A DNA stretch of 64,000 bases, from the NCBI GenBank assembly GCA_017506865.1, contig JAFCMP010000223.1, forward strand, positions 124,001 through 188,000, in the 5' to 3' direction. The translations under genes and the position numbers were made by a program. Below the pieces are notes generated by a model that worked only from the letters and a program-made list of their open reading frames with translations, searched no databases and had not been told where the DNA came from. Within the stretch, counting starts at the first letter, position 1. Every line of letters starts with the position of its first letter. The stretch is from Tribonema minus. Lineage: Eukaryota; Sar; Xanthophyceae; Tribonematales; Tribonemataceae. Below, in pieces: positions 1 to 12,713 of the stretch.

Positions 1-1620
1 GTGGCAGTTGCAGTGTAACTGTCATAGGCGGCTCAATGCCCGTGTCTTTTTGCCGCACTGCAATATTGTCACTTGCCACCAGCTGCTTTTGGTGTTGGCG
101 CGCCTCAGAGGAACAACTTGTAAGAGAGCACGCGTACGGCTTCAGAGCGCTGTGATCCGTGCACGCTTTGACTTGCACACGTGGTTACTTGAACGTGTGA
201 TGGTCACCTGCAATGTTCTTATAAGAAATATGAGCTCACTAGTGTATTTGTGGTAGGCATACTGAGCACTTGCACAAGAGACGCCTCATTGACAGACTCT
301 CGGAGAAAGGGGGGGGGGCGGGGGGGGGGGCAGTCGCACGTGCTCCTCGTCAGCAACTAGCTCCTTGTCACAGGACGCAGCTGCCAGATGGCCGAATCTT
401 ATCTGCGTACCCCGCCATGCATTGTATATTTCGAGGCACTTGAAGTATTGCGTTTAGCGGACACGAAGTATTGAAGTACACCTCATGAGTCTAGGACCCA
501 CCTTTAGAAGCTGCAATTGATGGGACACTTCAGTGTACGCGGGCATAGCTGCACCTTCCAACAGTATATTTCCTTTCTTGCGGCTCGATCTGCATGCCCT
601 GCGGGTCCGTCACAGCTCTCGTGTCCAAGCAGCACGCGGAGCTCGCGCTCCCGTCAGCTGCTACCACCGCATAACATCATGATAACCAAACACTGGTCGT
701 GCACCACCGTGTGGTCGCAGTGGTCTGAACGCCAAGCGGCGTCCGCACCCCTTGACGGAGTACTGCGTGCCACATACATGCAAACATATGCTTTACGCAG
801 CAGTGCTCATCCAGATGTCGTCATCGTTGCCTCCTGCAGGATCTGGATAACAACGGCATGCCGCACCTGGCAATACCGCCAGCGCTGCGGACGACGTAGG
901 CTGGCACCGACGCCGCGGCGGCGGCAGCGCGGCGAGGGCAGGTGAGCACTGATGTCAGGACTGACGCGTCTGCATGTGCTGCTTGGCAGTCGCTGCTTTG
1001 GGCTGCTTGGGCGTGCAAGGTGATCACGAGCCTCGGGCGGGAAGAGTGCTGACTCTGCGGGGAGACCATGATGCAGCAGTGCAGGGCGCATGGAAGCGTG
1101 CAGCACCGGCACCAGCCCTTCAAATTTGCATCGGCCAGGCGCGAGATGGTGCATGTGCCATTGGGGGCACAGGCGCAAATACAATGCGCAGCGCTGCCGC
1201 GGTAGCAACAATGTCGCCACGGTGCTGCACAGCGAAAAGGTTCCAGAGCTCGCCGTTCACCTTGATGGCATCGTCAAGATATTATGTGGAAATTCAATGT
1301 TGAGCGATGCTGCCGCTGTTGGCGAGGCGTGGCTTCAAGTTGTTGCGCCGTGTGCACCGTGTGACAGTGTGCCTAGTCATGACATCAAAGCCGTGATCAC
1401 TGCGCCACGCACAGCGTTGCTGCTGCGGCTGCCGCTGTTGTGGTCGCTGCTGTTCCTGCCACTGCGAGCTTCGTTGGAGACGGCACCACCGCCATGCGCT
1501 CCGCAACGCGCCTCTCAGTCGCCGGCGGCGCTGTCACTGCCAGTGTTGCGTGAGGCGCGCTGCCGCATGGGCGTACAGCGACGCATGCGGCGCCACAATT
1601 ACGGCGACCACTGACAGCGG
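1..1620. other. No gene recognised (left edge)
   Basis: Several short open frames occur on both strands, but none carries a recognisable domain or a consistent exon structure. A G-rich homopolymer tract lies near 309-330. From about 600 onward the sequence is GC-rich and open in several frames at once, which is what compositional bias produces. I see no RNA gene here. Confidence 0.6.
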
Positions 1621-1719
1621 CGCTGCTGTTGCGCGCACCGCTGTGAGCAGCGGCGCTGCTGTTGCGCGCACCGCTGTGAGCAGCGGCGCTGCTGTCGCAC
1701 GCACCGCTGTGAGCAGTGG
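1621..1719. repeat. 33-bp minisatellite, three copies
   Basis: Three head-to-tail 33-bp units start at 1621, 1654 and 1687. Units 1 and 2 are identical and unit 3 differs by a few substitutions; a partial fourth unit follows. Because 33 is a multiple of three, open frames pass through on both strands: on + the unit reads as the 11-residue peptide GAAVARTAVSS. I do not treat this as proof of coding. Confidence 0.9.
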
Positions 1720-2384
1720 TGCCGCTGCCGCATACATCACCATGAGTGCCACCATTGCCGCGGCGTGCTCCGCCGCGGCTGCCCGATGTGTGCGCATTGT
1801 GTGAACCCAGCGCCCGTGCCGTGTGTCATCGCGACGATCGCCGCCAAAAGCATGGATGAAAGCTGGACGGCAATTGACGTTCATGTGACAATTCCACAGC
1901 ACCGCTGAGATCGTGACAGTGGTTGACGCGGTCATCATGGTGCAGTTGCCTGTTGTCAGCGATTTCACGGTGCACTGCATGTGGGGCGCTCACAGCCACG
2001 GCAACCTTACCATTGGCTGCTGGCGTGCCTGCAGAGCACTGGCCGGGCAGTTGAAGACGGCGTCACAGTCGGGCGGCACACTGGCACTGCTGCTGACTTC
2101 ACGTTGCACGTGGCCGGACTCATCCATGTGTTACAATAGTAGGTGTGTAGCCATTCCCGCAGGTTGCGCCAGCCACAGACCAGCTGCAGTACGCCATGAT
2201 CTGCAGCAATGCCAAGAGTTTCAAATTGAGTCACATCAAAGGCAACCGCCCCTTACATCATCACAAAATCAGGCAATGAGTCGCTGCAACACGCAGTCTG
2301 CAACACGCTCTGGGCTCAGGGCATGCATTCCTTGTGCCCCCAAGGGCCAGCATGGCACTATCTAAGTGTCGCAATTGTCGCTGT
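1720..2384. other. No gene recognised
   Basis: Open frames here are short and lack domain signatures. The stretch ends where similarity to the 5' flank of PPR-SMR unit 2 begins. Confidence 0.5.
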
Positions 2385-2972
2385 GAAAGAGTTGTTTGTG
2401 AGCTTCACACATCATTCAAAGATCGGATTCAGAAGCCATTGTTAAGGGCATCGAGTGCGGAACAACTCCAAGCTACTGGCTAACTACAACACCGAATGCA
2501 TTATCCCATCTTTTGGTAAGTATGCTGCACATCTAAGGTGACTGATATTACGCTCGTTTCAATCACCACATGGTGACTTCAGTGCAGCCACTTGCACTGC
2601 ACAGGACTCACTCCTGCAAACAGCACCGCTAGAAAGCAAGCACAGCTGCAGTAATTCATGTGCTCGCAAGTGGTCAACGCTTCGGGCTGCGCTAATAGGA
2701 TGGCATGAGCCACTGCAGAGAACCTGGATGTAGCTGCGGGCCCCTATGACAACAGATGCTTGCCACTGCGCATATATCAGACCAGTGGTTCATTCGTTGA
2801 ATGACCATTGGCCAGCCAGGCTGAGACTCACGTTCGGAGATGATGTCAAGCGGCACTGCAGGAGCGTTGCGAAACCCGGTGAGAATTCCTGCAGCGCCAA
2901 CTTCTCGAGAGGAGCGTCACCAGCTGACCCTTGGGACCGACTTGACAGGAATTCACGCCAATGAAAGCACCA
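2385..2972 (+). repeat. Duplicated 5' flank of PPR-SMR unit 1
   Basis: This stretch aligns by eye with about 24990-25544. Shared blocks include ACATCATTC, CTACAACACCGAATGCAT, GAACCTGGATGTAG and the sequence just before the conserved start codon. It therefore belongs to the duplicated unit and probably holds the promoter and 5' leader of the PPR-SMR gene. No unambiguous TATA box is seen. Confidence 0.6.
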
Positions 2973-5900
2973 ATGATTTACACCGCCATGCGCCTGCTGA
3001 TCTCAGGACTTCTGATAGTCCAATGTCTCGCTCAGACAGCATGGGGTGTTTCCAGGCCAGTTCCTGTTGCGTCACGGTGGCCTTTCTCGGCCCACTGCGG
3101 CCACAACACAGGCTTAGGACGCGCCAGGCGGCCGAACCAGCAGCTAAATAGTGCTGGGAGAGTCGGCGGATCTTCCTACCGGCGTGGTACAATCGCCTTA
3201 TCCTTGGACACACAAAAGCGCAGCGCTACACATGGCTTCAAGGTGCTATCGTCATCGCCCCTCGGTGCCCGCATACTAGCTTTGAGCCACAAGGGCAAGT
3301 GGGAAGCAGCTCTCAAAGCTTTTCAAGATTCTGAGGCCAAGCATCACGAGCCCACAGTCTCCGAGATCAGGGCACTACTTGTGACAATGGCTTGGAATGG
3401 TGCACCGGACCAGGCGTGGGCTGCTGTGCGCCGATTGTGCGGCTTGGGTGCTCTGACTGCTTTCAATTACGAGTACGCCCTTCAGGCGTACGAGAAGTCC
3501 AGCCACTGGTCTGGAGCCTTGCGTTTGTTGAGCCACATGGACAATAACAACACCAAATGGACAGTCCGTGCCTGCAGCCACGCATTGCTCGCATGTGGGT
3601 TTGCAGGGCGGTTAAATGACGCGTTCCAGCTGATACAGCAAATGCATCAACGCGGAATTAGCCCCACGTCTGGTGATTACCTCCAGCTCATTCGCGAATG
3701 TCATCAAAGCGACAAAAAGGTGCGTGCTGCTGGCGACAGCAGAAATGGCAGCAAGCAGGCAATGGAGCTGCTGCAGCACATGGAACAGTTGGGTGTGATG
3801 CCCAATTTCAAGCACTACGGCGCTGCAATCAACGTGTGCGGGAAGGCGGGGGATTGGGCTTCTGCCGTTCACATCTTCCAGCAGATGCAGCACAAGGTAA
3901 GGAGGTACCATGCACAACCTACTTGGTCTCTGCATGCCAATTGGATGTTCTGGCAGTGTCACATTGCATGCGCACACTCCCACAGCAAGGACGTATCCGT
4001 TTCAACATGTTTATCACAATCATAATGATTGCAGCACCTAGGTGCCACACTGCGACCCATATTCTACTTTGCAGGTCTGCAAACGGCATTGTGTGTCACA
4101 TCTACAGCATGGGTTGAGCATTGTTTGGAGCTAACTTTGCAACAGTGCTACAGTCAGTGACAGTATGCCAAGGGAATGCATGCATCATGATATTTGCAAT
4201 AGCATATGCAATCACAATTTTCATATGTGGCATCAGCCAATGTTCAAACATGTCAGCGACACCTGGTCCATTGTAAGTGCACAACCCGACTTTTTGCCAA
4301 TCAGGAGGCTTCACATCGTTGGCAAGATGTTGCTGCGCAATTGACCAATGCTTTCTGTTGTTGGCATGCTGAATGCATGGTGCAGGGGATGGGAGCAAAT
4401 ACCCACTGCTGGACTGCCCTTCTGGATGCCCTTGGACGGGCAAACCAGATTGATCTCATGCTGATGGCGTACAGGAACATGCTTACAAGCGGCAAGCGGC
4501 CACACATCGTCACCTTGAATCGCGTGTTGGGCCATGCTGGGGCGGCAGGAGAATGTGGTATTGTGGATGACATCTGGAGGGAGATCCAACAACTTCAGCT
4601 GACGCCTGATATCAAGAGCTATGGTGCGGTCATCAACTGTTATGCAGTGGCAGGAGAACTGGAAAAGGTGGAGGCAGTGCTGGCAGAACTGGGCCACTCC
4701 GCTACCGTCAAGCTCGATGCTGCATCATTCAACAGGTATCTGCAAAACTATCACGTTGCCGCGGGGTATACAGGATACTGACTGATAATATATTCATGAG
4801 CGTGCCCGGCCATCTGCTTGGGATATTCAGACTTGCGTGTAATCATTTAACTCATGTTAGGAGCTAATTCCAGCCTGATCGAGGGCTAAAAGCAAGCAAT
4901 TATCTTGTCACCCTGAAAACACAACATGCTTGAGTGATCTTTACTAAAAGACTAGTACCTCTCACAATTCACAGCATATGTATGTGGCGGTGACCACTGA
5001 GTCAGTGCAGCTGAACTACTTGAAGGTACGACTGGAAACGTATACGTACTACTAGTCACTAGTAGTACCTCTGAACATGATTGTCTGCCTCTTTACCTTG
5101 CACGTTGACTTGATCATGTGTACATTGCAGCTGTTCGAACGATCGTTTCCATCGTGAACTTCGAAATAGCGTGCACGCAGCTAAGTTAGTTTCAGACTAT
5201 GTACGCTGCTTTCCCATTTGGACAGTGCCAGTGGCTCAGTCTTAGGATCATCATAGGACGCCATGTTCAGTTGTTTGATAGGTTTAGCTGGTCTGCTTTC
5301 AGACATGTTGATGTGGTATCAGAAGCAGTTAGTTCCTGCGGTGTGGCGTTCACGCTTGATTAGCCCGCTCTCCTACGCCTGGGTTGGTGAGCAATTTCAT
5401 GTATTACGGCGTGGCATGTGAGCCTCAGGGTCAACAAGTTGGTTCGTATTGCAGTACTTTTGTCTTAGTACACTGCAACAAAATTACTTTGCAAAGTCAC
5501 AATATGTAGCCATGTGCGGCAGCGATCATGATCGCAGTGTCTGAAAGCCGTCCTTCCGTCTTGCTGGTGCTTCTCTTGCCTGATCAGTGTCATGAAGGCG
5601 TACTATCTGAAGAGGCAACTGGATGAGGCAGTGCTCATCATCGACAGGATGCGTGCAGAGGGGGTACAGCCAAATCTGATCACATGGTCGGGCATCATTC
5701 GTGCTGCGGATGCGTTGGGTGATGTCAGGAGGGCAGATGACCTCTACGCTGATGCGCTGTCTTCACGGGCAATCAGGCCTTACACGCCATGGCAGACCGA
5801 TGTCATTACACTGGCCTCTGGGAAGGGGCTCATGAAGGGAACCATAGTGAGTACGATCCTATAGGGTATACTATGCCTCAGAAGTAGACTATGGCAGAGA

Positions 5901-6849
5901 ATGCATGTCAAAGTACATTGCAGAGCAACCGTTGTGACTGTCACCGTTGTAGCACCTGCCCCTAACAACCATGTGTACAAAGCCATTGTCGATGCCTTAA
6001 TGCTTGCAATTATAGAATGCAGGGTCTCCCCCAAGGTTTGGCAAGAGTGATGCTGTGTGTAGTTGAGTGAAACAACAGTGCTTGCAGCAACTCCATCCCA
6101 CGCTGAGCTCAACCAGCCCTGTCGGTATTTATGGAATTGATTTTGTTCCTAGGTGAGTCACTCCGTCGTGTTTTGAGCATCTTGGTATAGTAGGCAACAC
6201 GAATTTCTTATCCTTCAAGTTGTTCAATGTGTATATTAGACTTGAACTTCCCATCATTATGTGTGCATTACCTGCAGCTTTTGTAATAATCTGAGGTGTT
6301 CAAGTACAGGCTCCTGCGGAACAGCATGTGCTTTAAGAACAAGAAGAACACTCAAGCTTAAGCGTCCCTGACAGGACTCATGTTGTCATGATGGCAGTCA
6401 CGCAGTTTGAATAGTAGTGGTCACCAAGAGAGTGCATCAACACTCATTTCTCACGGGAAGCATGGCGTGCCGTCTTTGCACAGCACCACTGTATATATTG
6501 AGTATGTATCATCTATGCATATAAGCATGCCTGATCATGTATCCAGCCGTGCTGACTCACTCAAGTATGATGCAACCGTGCTGAGTATTACTGCATGCCT
6601 CCTTCCCTGTGCCCATAGATGGACCTGCACAGGCTGAATCCAGCGACGGCCAAATCTGCAGTGCGGCACGAGCTGCAGCTGCGCCAACACAGCACCACCA
6701 AGCGCCAAGCTCCTCCATACATCATCACAGGGAAGGGTGCTGGCCATCTACAACGGGCAGTCGCCAACACCCTCAGGTCCCACGGCGTACATCACCTACA
6801 TCTCGAAGGCAACCCTGGCGTACTTAACGTGCCCCCAACATTTATCTGA
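2973..6849 (+). CDS. PPR-SMR protein, unit 1 copy (4 exons)
   Basis: Exons are 2973-3896, 4386-4735, 5588-5846 and 6619-6849, with intron phases 0, 2 and 0 and GT-AG borders, giving 587 aa. The start at 2973 is preferred over the in-frame ATG at 2961 because it aligns with the start codons of the other two copies. A hydrophobic/organelle-type leader is followed by degenerate 35-residue pentatricopeptide repeats across exons 1-3 (for example around AAINVCGKAGDWASAVHIF). Exon 4 is a C-terminal Smr domain with MDLHRLNP, ITGKGAG and GNPGVLNV. PPR-SMR proteins bind organelle transcripts, and some Smr domains cut RNA. Here the usual LDLHG glycine is Arg, while both paralogues keep Gly, so nuclease function may be altered. 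A LINE begins about 100 bp after the stop. Confidence 0.85.
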
Positions 6850-9800
6850 GTGTCACGAGCGCTACAGCATCATTTGAATATTCCCATGAGACCAGTAGGG
6901 CTCGCGCATCAACTTGAAGTCACTGATAGTACAGTAGTACTCGGCACCACCAACTATGGTTTTTCCACTTGGCACACGGGCCTGCAGGCACTCCACAAAC
7001 AGGCGCTTGGGGAAAACACAGCGACGCTAGCACGTGGTGGGGAGCTTCGCCCCGTGAGCAACGTGGGCAACGGCAACTGCCTGATTCATACAGCTCTACA
7101 CGGCATAGACAGCGTCGCAGTTGAGCACGGACTGCCGGCCCCAGCACTGGTGATTGCCATGCGAGAGGCACTGCTGGACGGGATGGTGGCATACGTCACG
7201 CAGGGGGCGGGCAAACAAGGGGCCAGCATGTCATCGATGCGTCAACTGACCGCGCATGCAGCAGCCCAACCTGCGTGTACACGTGAACAATTCGACACGT
7301 ACGGGACACGCGCTCGCTGCCTCGCAATCGAGTACGGCACAAATGAAACGGACAGCGCGGACAGCGGGCACACGCTCCTGCTGCAACGCCTACAGGAAGA
7401 GGGCGTGTGGGGACGGCCCCTCGGTTTGTCTGTGTGGGCCATTGTTGCAGCGGTCTACGCGGTCTCGGTGACGGTGTGGCAGGCCGAGCCTCAGGCCACT
7501 GGCAGCACGCAAAAATCAACAGGGCTGGTGCTGGCACAACTGATGGGGCTGCCAGCGGTATTCGCACCGGCAACTCCAGCTCAGCCTGACTGCCATCTGG
7601 ATGTGCTGTGGACGCCGCCTGGGCTATATACAAATGTGGGACACTTTGAACTGCTTGTCGCCCCTGCGGCAGCTCCGCCCTTGCCAACCACTATGACAGC
7701 GTCGGCGACCACTCAAGCTAACAGCACCCACATCACGGCTCCGAGTCGGACACAGCCCCGTACTGCGCTGCAGTTGCCACAGCAGCCTGAGCCACTGAGG
7801 TGTCCTTTATGCACACTGGCATTTTGGCAGCTTGGTCAGAAAGAGGACAGCAAACAGCGAGGCAAACTGTCAGCTGCGAGCCGCATGGCACCGGTAGTGG
7901 CCCACTTCAACGGTGGTAGCTGCACGAGGTCGATGCTGAACCCTGAGGCGAGCACATCACACTGTCAGCAAAATCTGGCGGCAGCATACGCCAAGGGCAT
8001 CCGGCAGCAGGTTGATCACGACCCATCCGGTGACCGTGCCCCTTCAGGCAGCAGTACCTGCAACACTGGGGCACACCATGCCAAGCGTGTGCAGGAGATG
8101 AGCACCATGTATGGTTGCACGGCAGAAGACTTCCTACGGGCGGTAAGGAAGCTGAGTGCATGCACAGGTGCCTGCGGTCTGGTCCATATGTCAGCCAGCG
8201 CGGGGCAGAGGCAATGCGCGCTGACCTCGCCATGCCACACGTGTCGACGGAATGGAAGCGCCCCCACGCGCGCACGCCCGGCAGTACCCCCGGGCCAGTC
8301 CGAGGGCGGGGGTGCGGGTAGCGACGGCGCGGCCGCGGCGGCGGGGGCTGCCGCAGCGACACCTCCAAAGCCACCGGCGGTGCCGGCTAGTGGCGCTGCC
8401 AACTCAAAGTCCAGCAAGAAACGCCCGGCGGCCACGGCAACCGGCGCGCAACGCCGGCGCCGAACGGCAGCTGCTGCAGCACCGCCTGGCAGCGCCGGCA
8501 GCCGCACTCAGTCTAACAGCCTAAGGCTGCAGGACAGCAGCCCCCCCCACGGGACGGCCGTGGGATGGGCGGACATGGACTTGGACCCGCCGGACGATGC
8601 CGCGTCACCGCCCCCCCCGACCACCACCACCAGTGGCAGGCCCTCAAAGCCCCAGTCACGAGCATCCCTGGCTTGGGACCTCTCGACGCCCTCGGTCGTC
8701 CACGCACTTGACCAGACCAATGAGGCGGATCTACTGCTGCTACGGTTCACCACGACTGCCAACCCCTTCCGCACTCAGCTGCAGTGCACCCAGTGGGCAC
8801 GGCTAGTGGAGCACGCCACACGACTACTGGCGGACGCCACAGACAGTGCACGTGAGGCGGCACGGGTGCGCCTCCACCATGGTGCCGGGGCGTTTGCTCA
8901 TCAGGTTTCTCAGACTCTAGTGCAGCGCGGCTACAGGCTGCTGCACCTGCTAGCAGCAATGGCCTTTGGTAGGCAACCGGAGGGAACCGGTATGCCGCCT
9001 GCGGTCCGGCTGGCAGCGTTGCTGTCTGGCGACTTTGCGGAGCTACTGAGAAAGACGCTGTCAGCAGCAGCGGCGCTGCGGGCCCCCAAACCAAACAACG
9101 CAGCTACGGCGTCGGCACAAACGAACTTCGATGCCGACTGGACGGAGGCTGACTCCAGGCAGCAAACAGCATGCGCTGCCCTCTCAGGCAAGCGACGGGG
9201 GGTAGGCCTGGCTGCCGCACGACTAGAGGCGCGTGAAGCATGCGCCCCAGCAGACGAGGTCACGGCACAGGTGCTGGCAGCAAAGCACCCTGAAACTGGC
9301 ACCCGGCCCGGGGTAGTCGATACGCCAATGGAGCAAGTGCGCGGCCTGGTACGCGACGCCCGGCGGCACTGCTTGCACGGCGCAGGGGTGGCAACGACCG
9401 CCGGGCCCGCTGGCAGCGGCAGTCCCGTCTTCGAATCGGGTCAGGCGCATGATCGCAGCGATAGGCCTGAGGATGCTGCCAGCGCAGCCGGACGGCGCCT
9501 CGAGGTGGAGGCGACAGACATACTGTCGACCTTGTCCGCAGCAGGGGCGGGGAAGGCAGGAGGGCTGGACGGCCTACGCTATGAACACCTCTTGATGGCC
9601 GCTGGGCCTGGTGCACCAGTGAAAGCAGCCACCCGCCCCGTGGGCAGTGCCTCGCCAGGACTAGCTGGTGATTCAGAATCGGATGTGATGGAACCGGCAT
9701 TCGCCCATCACCTGGCCAAGGTGTTCACGACGCTGCTTGTTGAGCCCGAACTGCTGCCGGAGCAATCGCAACGGCTTCTCCGCGCCGCGGCCCTCTCAGG

Positions 9801-12635
9801 CATAGGACAGAAGCGGCGTCCGATCGCCTGCTCCAGTGTCTGGCGCAGACTCCTCGGGTCCACAGCGGCACGGGGTGTCAAGGGCAAAATATCGGGGCTG
9901 CTGGCCTCCATGTCGCAGTTTGGCGTAGGATACCGGTCTGGCGTCGAGCATGTGGCAGCGCGCGCGCGCGTGTGGCACGAGCTGTATGGCACCACAATCC
10001 AGCTGGACTGTGAGAACGCATTTAACAGTGTGGATCGCGCCGCCATTGTGCGGGGACTTATGCTCTTCTGTCCGGAGCTGCTCCCGCACTTTGAGTCCGT
10101 ATACTGTGGTGACACTGCCCCAGAGATGCGAGTGGAGGTGAACGGTGAAGCTCGCATTATCTGCTCCCACCTAGGGTGCCAGCAAGGGGACCCTCTAGGG
10201 CCGCTGTACTTTGCAGTGGCAGCGGCATTCCTACTCTTCTACCCTGATGGAGTGAGTGCGACGCCCGGCAGTATGCCGGCCTACGGCCACAGCACAGCGG
10301 AACCGCCAGCCCCGCACTGCGCTTTCCTGGATGACCTCAACGTGCTGCAAGCTGCCTACTTCGACGATGCAGCGGCCGCTGGGGTGGCAGAGGTGATCCG
10401 TCGGCTTGCGGCAGGGGGCCTACGCGTTCGACCAGACAAGTCGCTGGCCATTGCCATGCGCGGCACAGTGTTTGATGAAGCGGCCAGAGCACGCCTGCGC
10501 GCCCTTGACATACCGTTTGTGGACGCCACCATGCCAGAATCCAGTCAGGGCTTTACGTCGGTCGGGGTACCGGTAGGGCACCCAGCCTATGTGCATGCTG
10601 CCATGAGCAAGCATCTTGTTGACGCAGGGACATGGCGATTGTCGTGGCAGCTAGCTGGGATGGCGCGGCATCACCTACAGGCAGCACAATTCATTCTGCG
10701 CAGGTCACTGACAAAGCGCATGGGCTTCTTAGCTCGGGTCGTTGACACGGCTTTGAGTGAGACATGGCTGCACGCATTTGACGGGTTCTGTGCATGGACG
10801 CTTGAACGCATGCTGCACCTGCACGGCTGCGCTACCGCGGCAGTCATGAAGTCACACCTGCTGGCCGCCTGCACTGCTGGTGACAATGAGGTAGCCAGCA
10901 GTGGCAGCGTGCTGGTATTGCCGCGCTTGGGCCCGCCAGAACTCACGGACATCGCAGTGCCACTGCGGGCGTCACGGTTGCCGGAGCGACGAGGCGGTCT
11001 GGGCATGCCGCTTTTGGGGCTACTGGCACCAGCCGCATACACGGCCCAGGCATGCACAACACTGCGGCCTGCAATAATTCATGCCACTGTGGCAGCAGGG
11101 GCCCTGAGGCTCGGCACTGACGAACACGGCGCAGTCACCTGGTTCGCGCAGCACTCATGCGCAATACGCGAGGACCAGGGACTGCCGCCAATCATCGAGG
11201 CCGTGCGACGCTCTACGCGAGCGCTGACAGCTGATGGCGGCGAAAAATCACGCACAGCTGTGGCCGAGCAGCTCCCAGCATCGTTGCTACGGTGGGCAGC
11301 GGATACAACGGCCGCAGCGTCGACGCTCCCCACTGCGGTGCAAGCGATCTACGCCGCAACTGCCGTCACGGAGACGGGGACCACTGAGCCAGCCCCACAC
11401 ACCCACGGCATTGTGCCTGGCGCCGAGGCGGCCGCTGCGGCGGCGACCGTACCTGGCCCTCAAGCCGCTGCCGCGGCTGCCTCTTCCACGCCCGCTAAAA
11501 CACAAACTAGCGCGGAAGAAAGCAGCTGCAGCGGGGGCAGGAGGACGACGACGACGACTGGGAGGCCTATGCTGACGAGATCTGCAGAAAGGTAGTGCCC
11601 CGCCGCCGGCGCGGTCACTTCACGCACGGACTACAAGCCGGCCTTTCAAATGTTCTTCGACGTCAATACGAGGACTGCCTGGTGGAGGACCTAGAGGCTG
11701 CCTCGGCTGGTGCCGTGGGCAAGCCGACGCAGGCTACACTTATTGGTGACTTGCGTGACACCAGCCGCCGCCGCCAACAGGCTAGCGCGCGGGTCCTGGC
11801 GCAGCTGCGCAGCCAGCGTGCGTCCGGGGCAATGGCGTGGATGAGCGTGCCACCCGCTGCCAATGACCGCCCGGGTGCGGCGCCCATGTCCAGTATGGCA
11901 GCAGCCACGATGATTATGGTTGCGATCTTTATAGACGGGTGGGGCATACAGGGCGAGGTGTGCCCATGGCGGTGCAGTGACGTGAGCCCCACCTCCACGC
12001 ATGCGATCAGCTGCCCCAGCCAGCACATACGGGGGCACAACGCGACACACACTGCCCAAAAGCGGTGCCTACAGCGCATCTTGAGACAGCACCATGTCTC
12101 TATTGTCCGCAATGAGGACGCTAGCGTCTTCAAGGTACCGGGGTATCGGGCGGACACAGTCATTGACCCAGGGTGTCTGCACTTTAGCAGTGCATACCGT
12201 AACAAGGGAATAGTGCTAGACACAAGTGTGCGCGCACCCACAGCGAGCTCGTACCTGACAGGCAAAACAAATGCCTCGAACACGGACGGCTATGCTGCTG
12301 GGGTGGGGGAGGACGCGAAGGTCAAGCACCACACCGGCACCTTGACGTCATCTTGGGCTTTTGTGCCATTCGTGCAGGAGTCGTACGGACGGCTGGGCAA
12401 GCAGACAAGCCTTTTTGTTAAGGAGTTGGCAATGCACTCAGCACTGTGCTCAGGGGGGGGGAAGGCAGATGTGTTACGCAAGGCCGGGTTAGCTAAGCGT
12501 CAGATCCACATTGAGCTGAGCATATCGCTGGCGCGGGAGTTGGCGGAGCGCGTCATGGCATACACACGTGGAGCGCGAATGCTGGGCTGTGTTGCGGCGC
12601 CGGTATCCAAACTCCTAGGGCACAGCGCAGACTAG
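6850..12635 (+). pseudogene. LINE polyprotein: OTU-like protease, RT, RLE (1-nt frameshift)
   Basis: The frame runs 6850-11595 and continues in the next frame to 12635; its first ~33 codons are host flank. An OTU-like cysteine protease signature has VGNGNC (Cys77) and VGHFELL (His265). A CPLC zinc-finger-like motif and Cys-rich segment follow, then the reverse transcriptase: IGQKRRPIAC, motif A LDCENAF, motif B GCQQGDPLGPLYF, motif C FLDD (10324-10335) and motif D VRPDKS. After RT come SGAMAWM, a C-x3-C-x8-H-x4-C finger near 11961 and a restriction-like endonuclease core (YRADTVIDPG, GIVLDTS). The G-rich stretch at 11531-11540 is one base shorter than in the copy at 13861-16555, which reads through. 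No APE endonuclease is seen in this copy. Confidence 0.85.
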
Positions 12636-12713
12636 GCTGCTGCGTTGACGCAAGCTTTTCGATTGCATAGGCAACCCGGCCTCCCTTGGGCCTTTATAAA
12701 TACAAGTCCATAC
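6948..12713 (+). mobile_element. Non-LTR retrotransposon, long copy (OTU + RT + RLE)
   Basis: The right end is fixed at 12713 by comparison with two truncated copies, all ending ...CCATAC followed by a host GTAC. The left end is placed near 6948 because sequence before it still aligns with the 3' flank of PPR-SMR unit 3. The 3' tail has a short GC hairpin and then TATAAATACAAG. No target-site duplication is visible. The right flank matches unit 3 near 49437 while the left flank matches near 48400, so about 1 kb of host sequence is missing here relative to unit 3. The true 5' end of the element is unknown because no other copy reaches it. Confidence 0.88.

Noticed and set aside
1090-1614. 174-codon + frame in the left-edge region
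   Set aside because: Competing frames overlap it on both strands and no domain or splice structure supports it.
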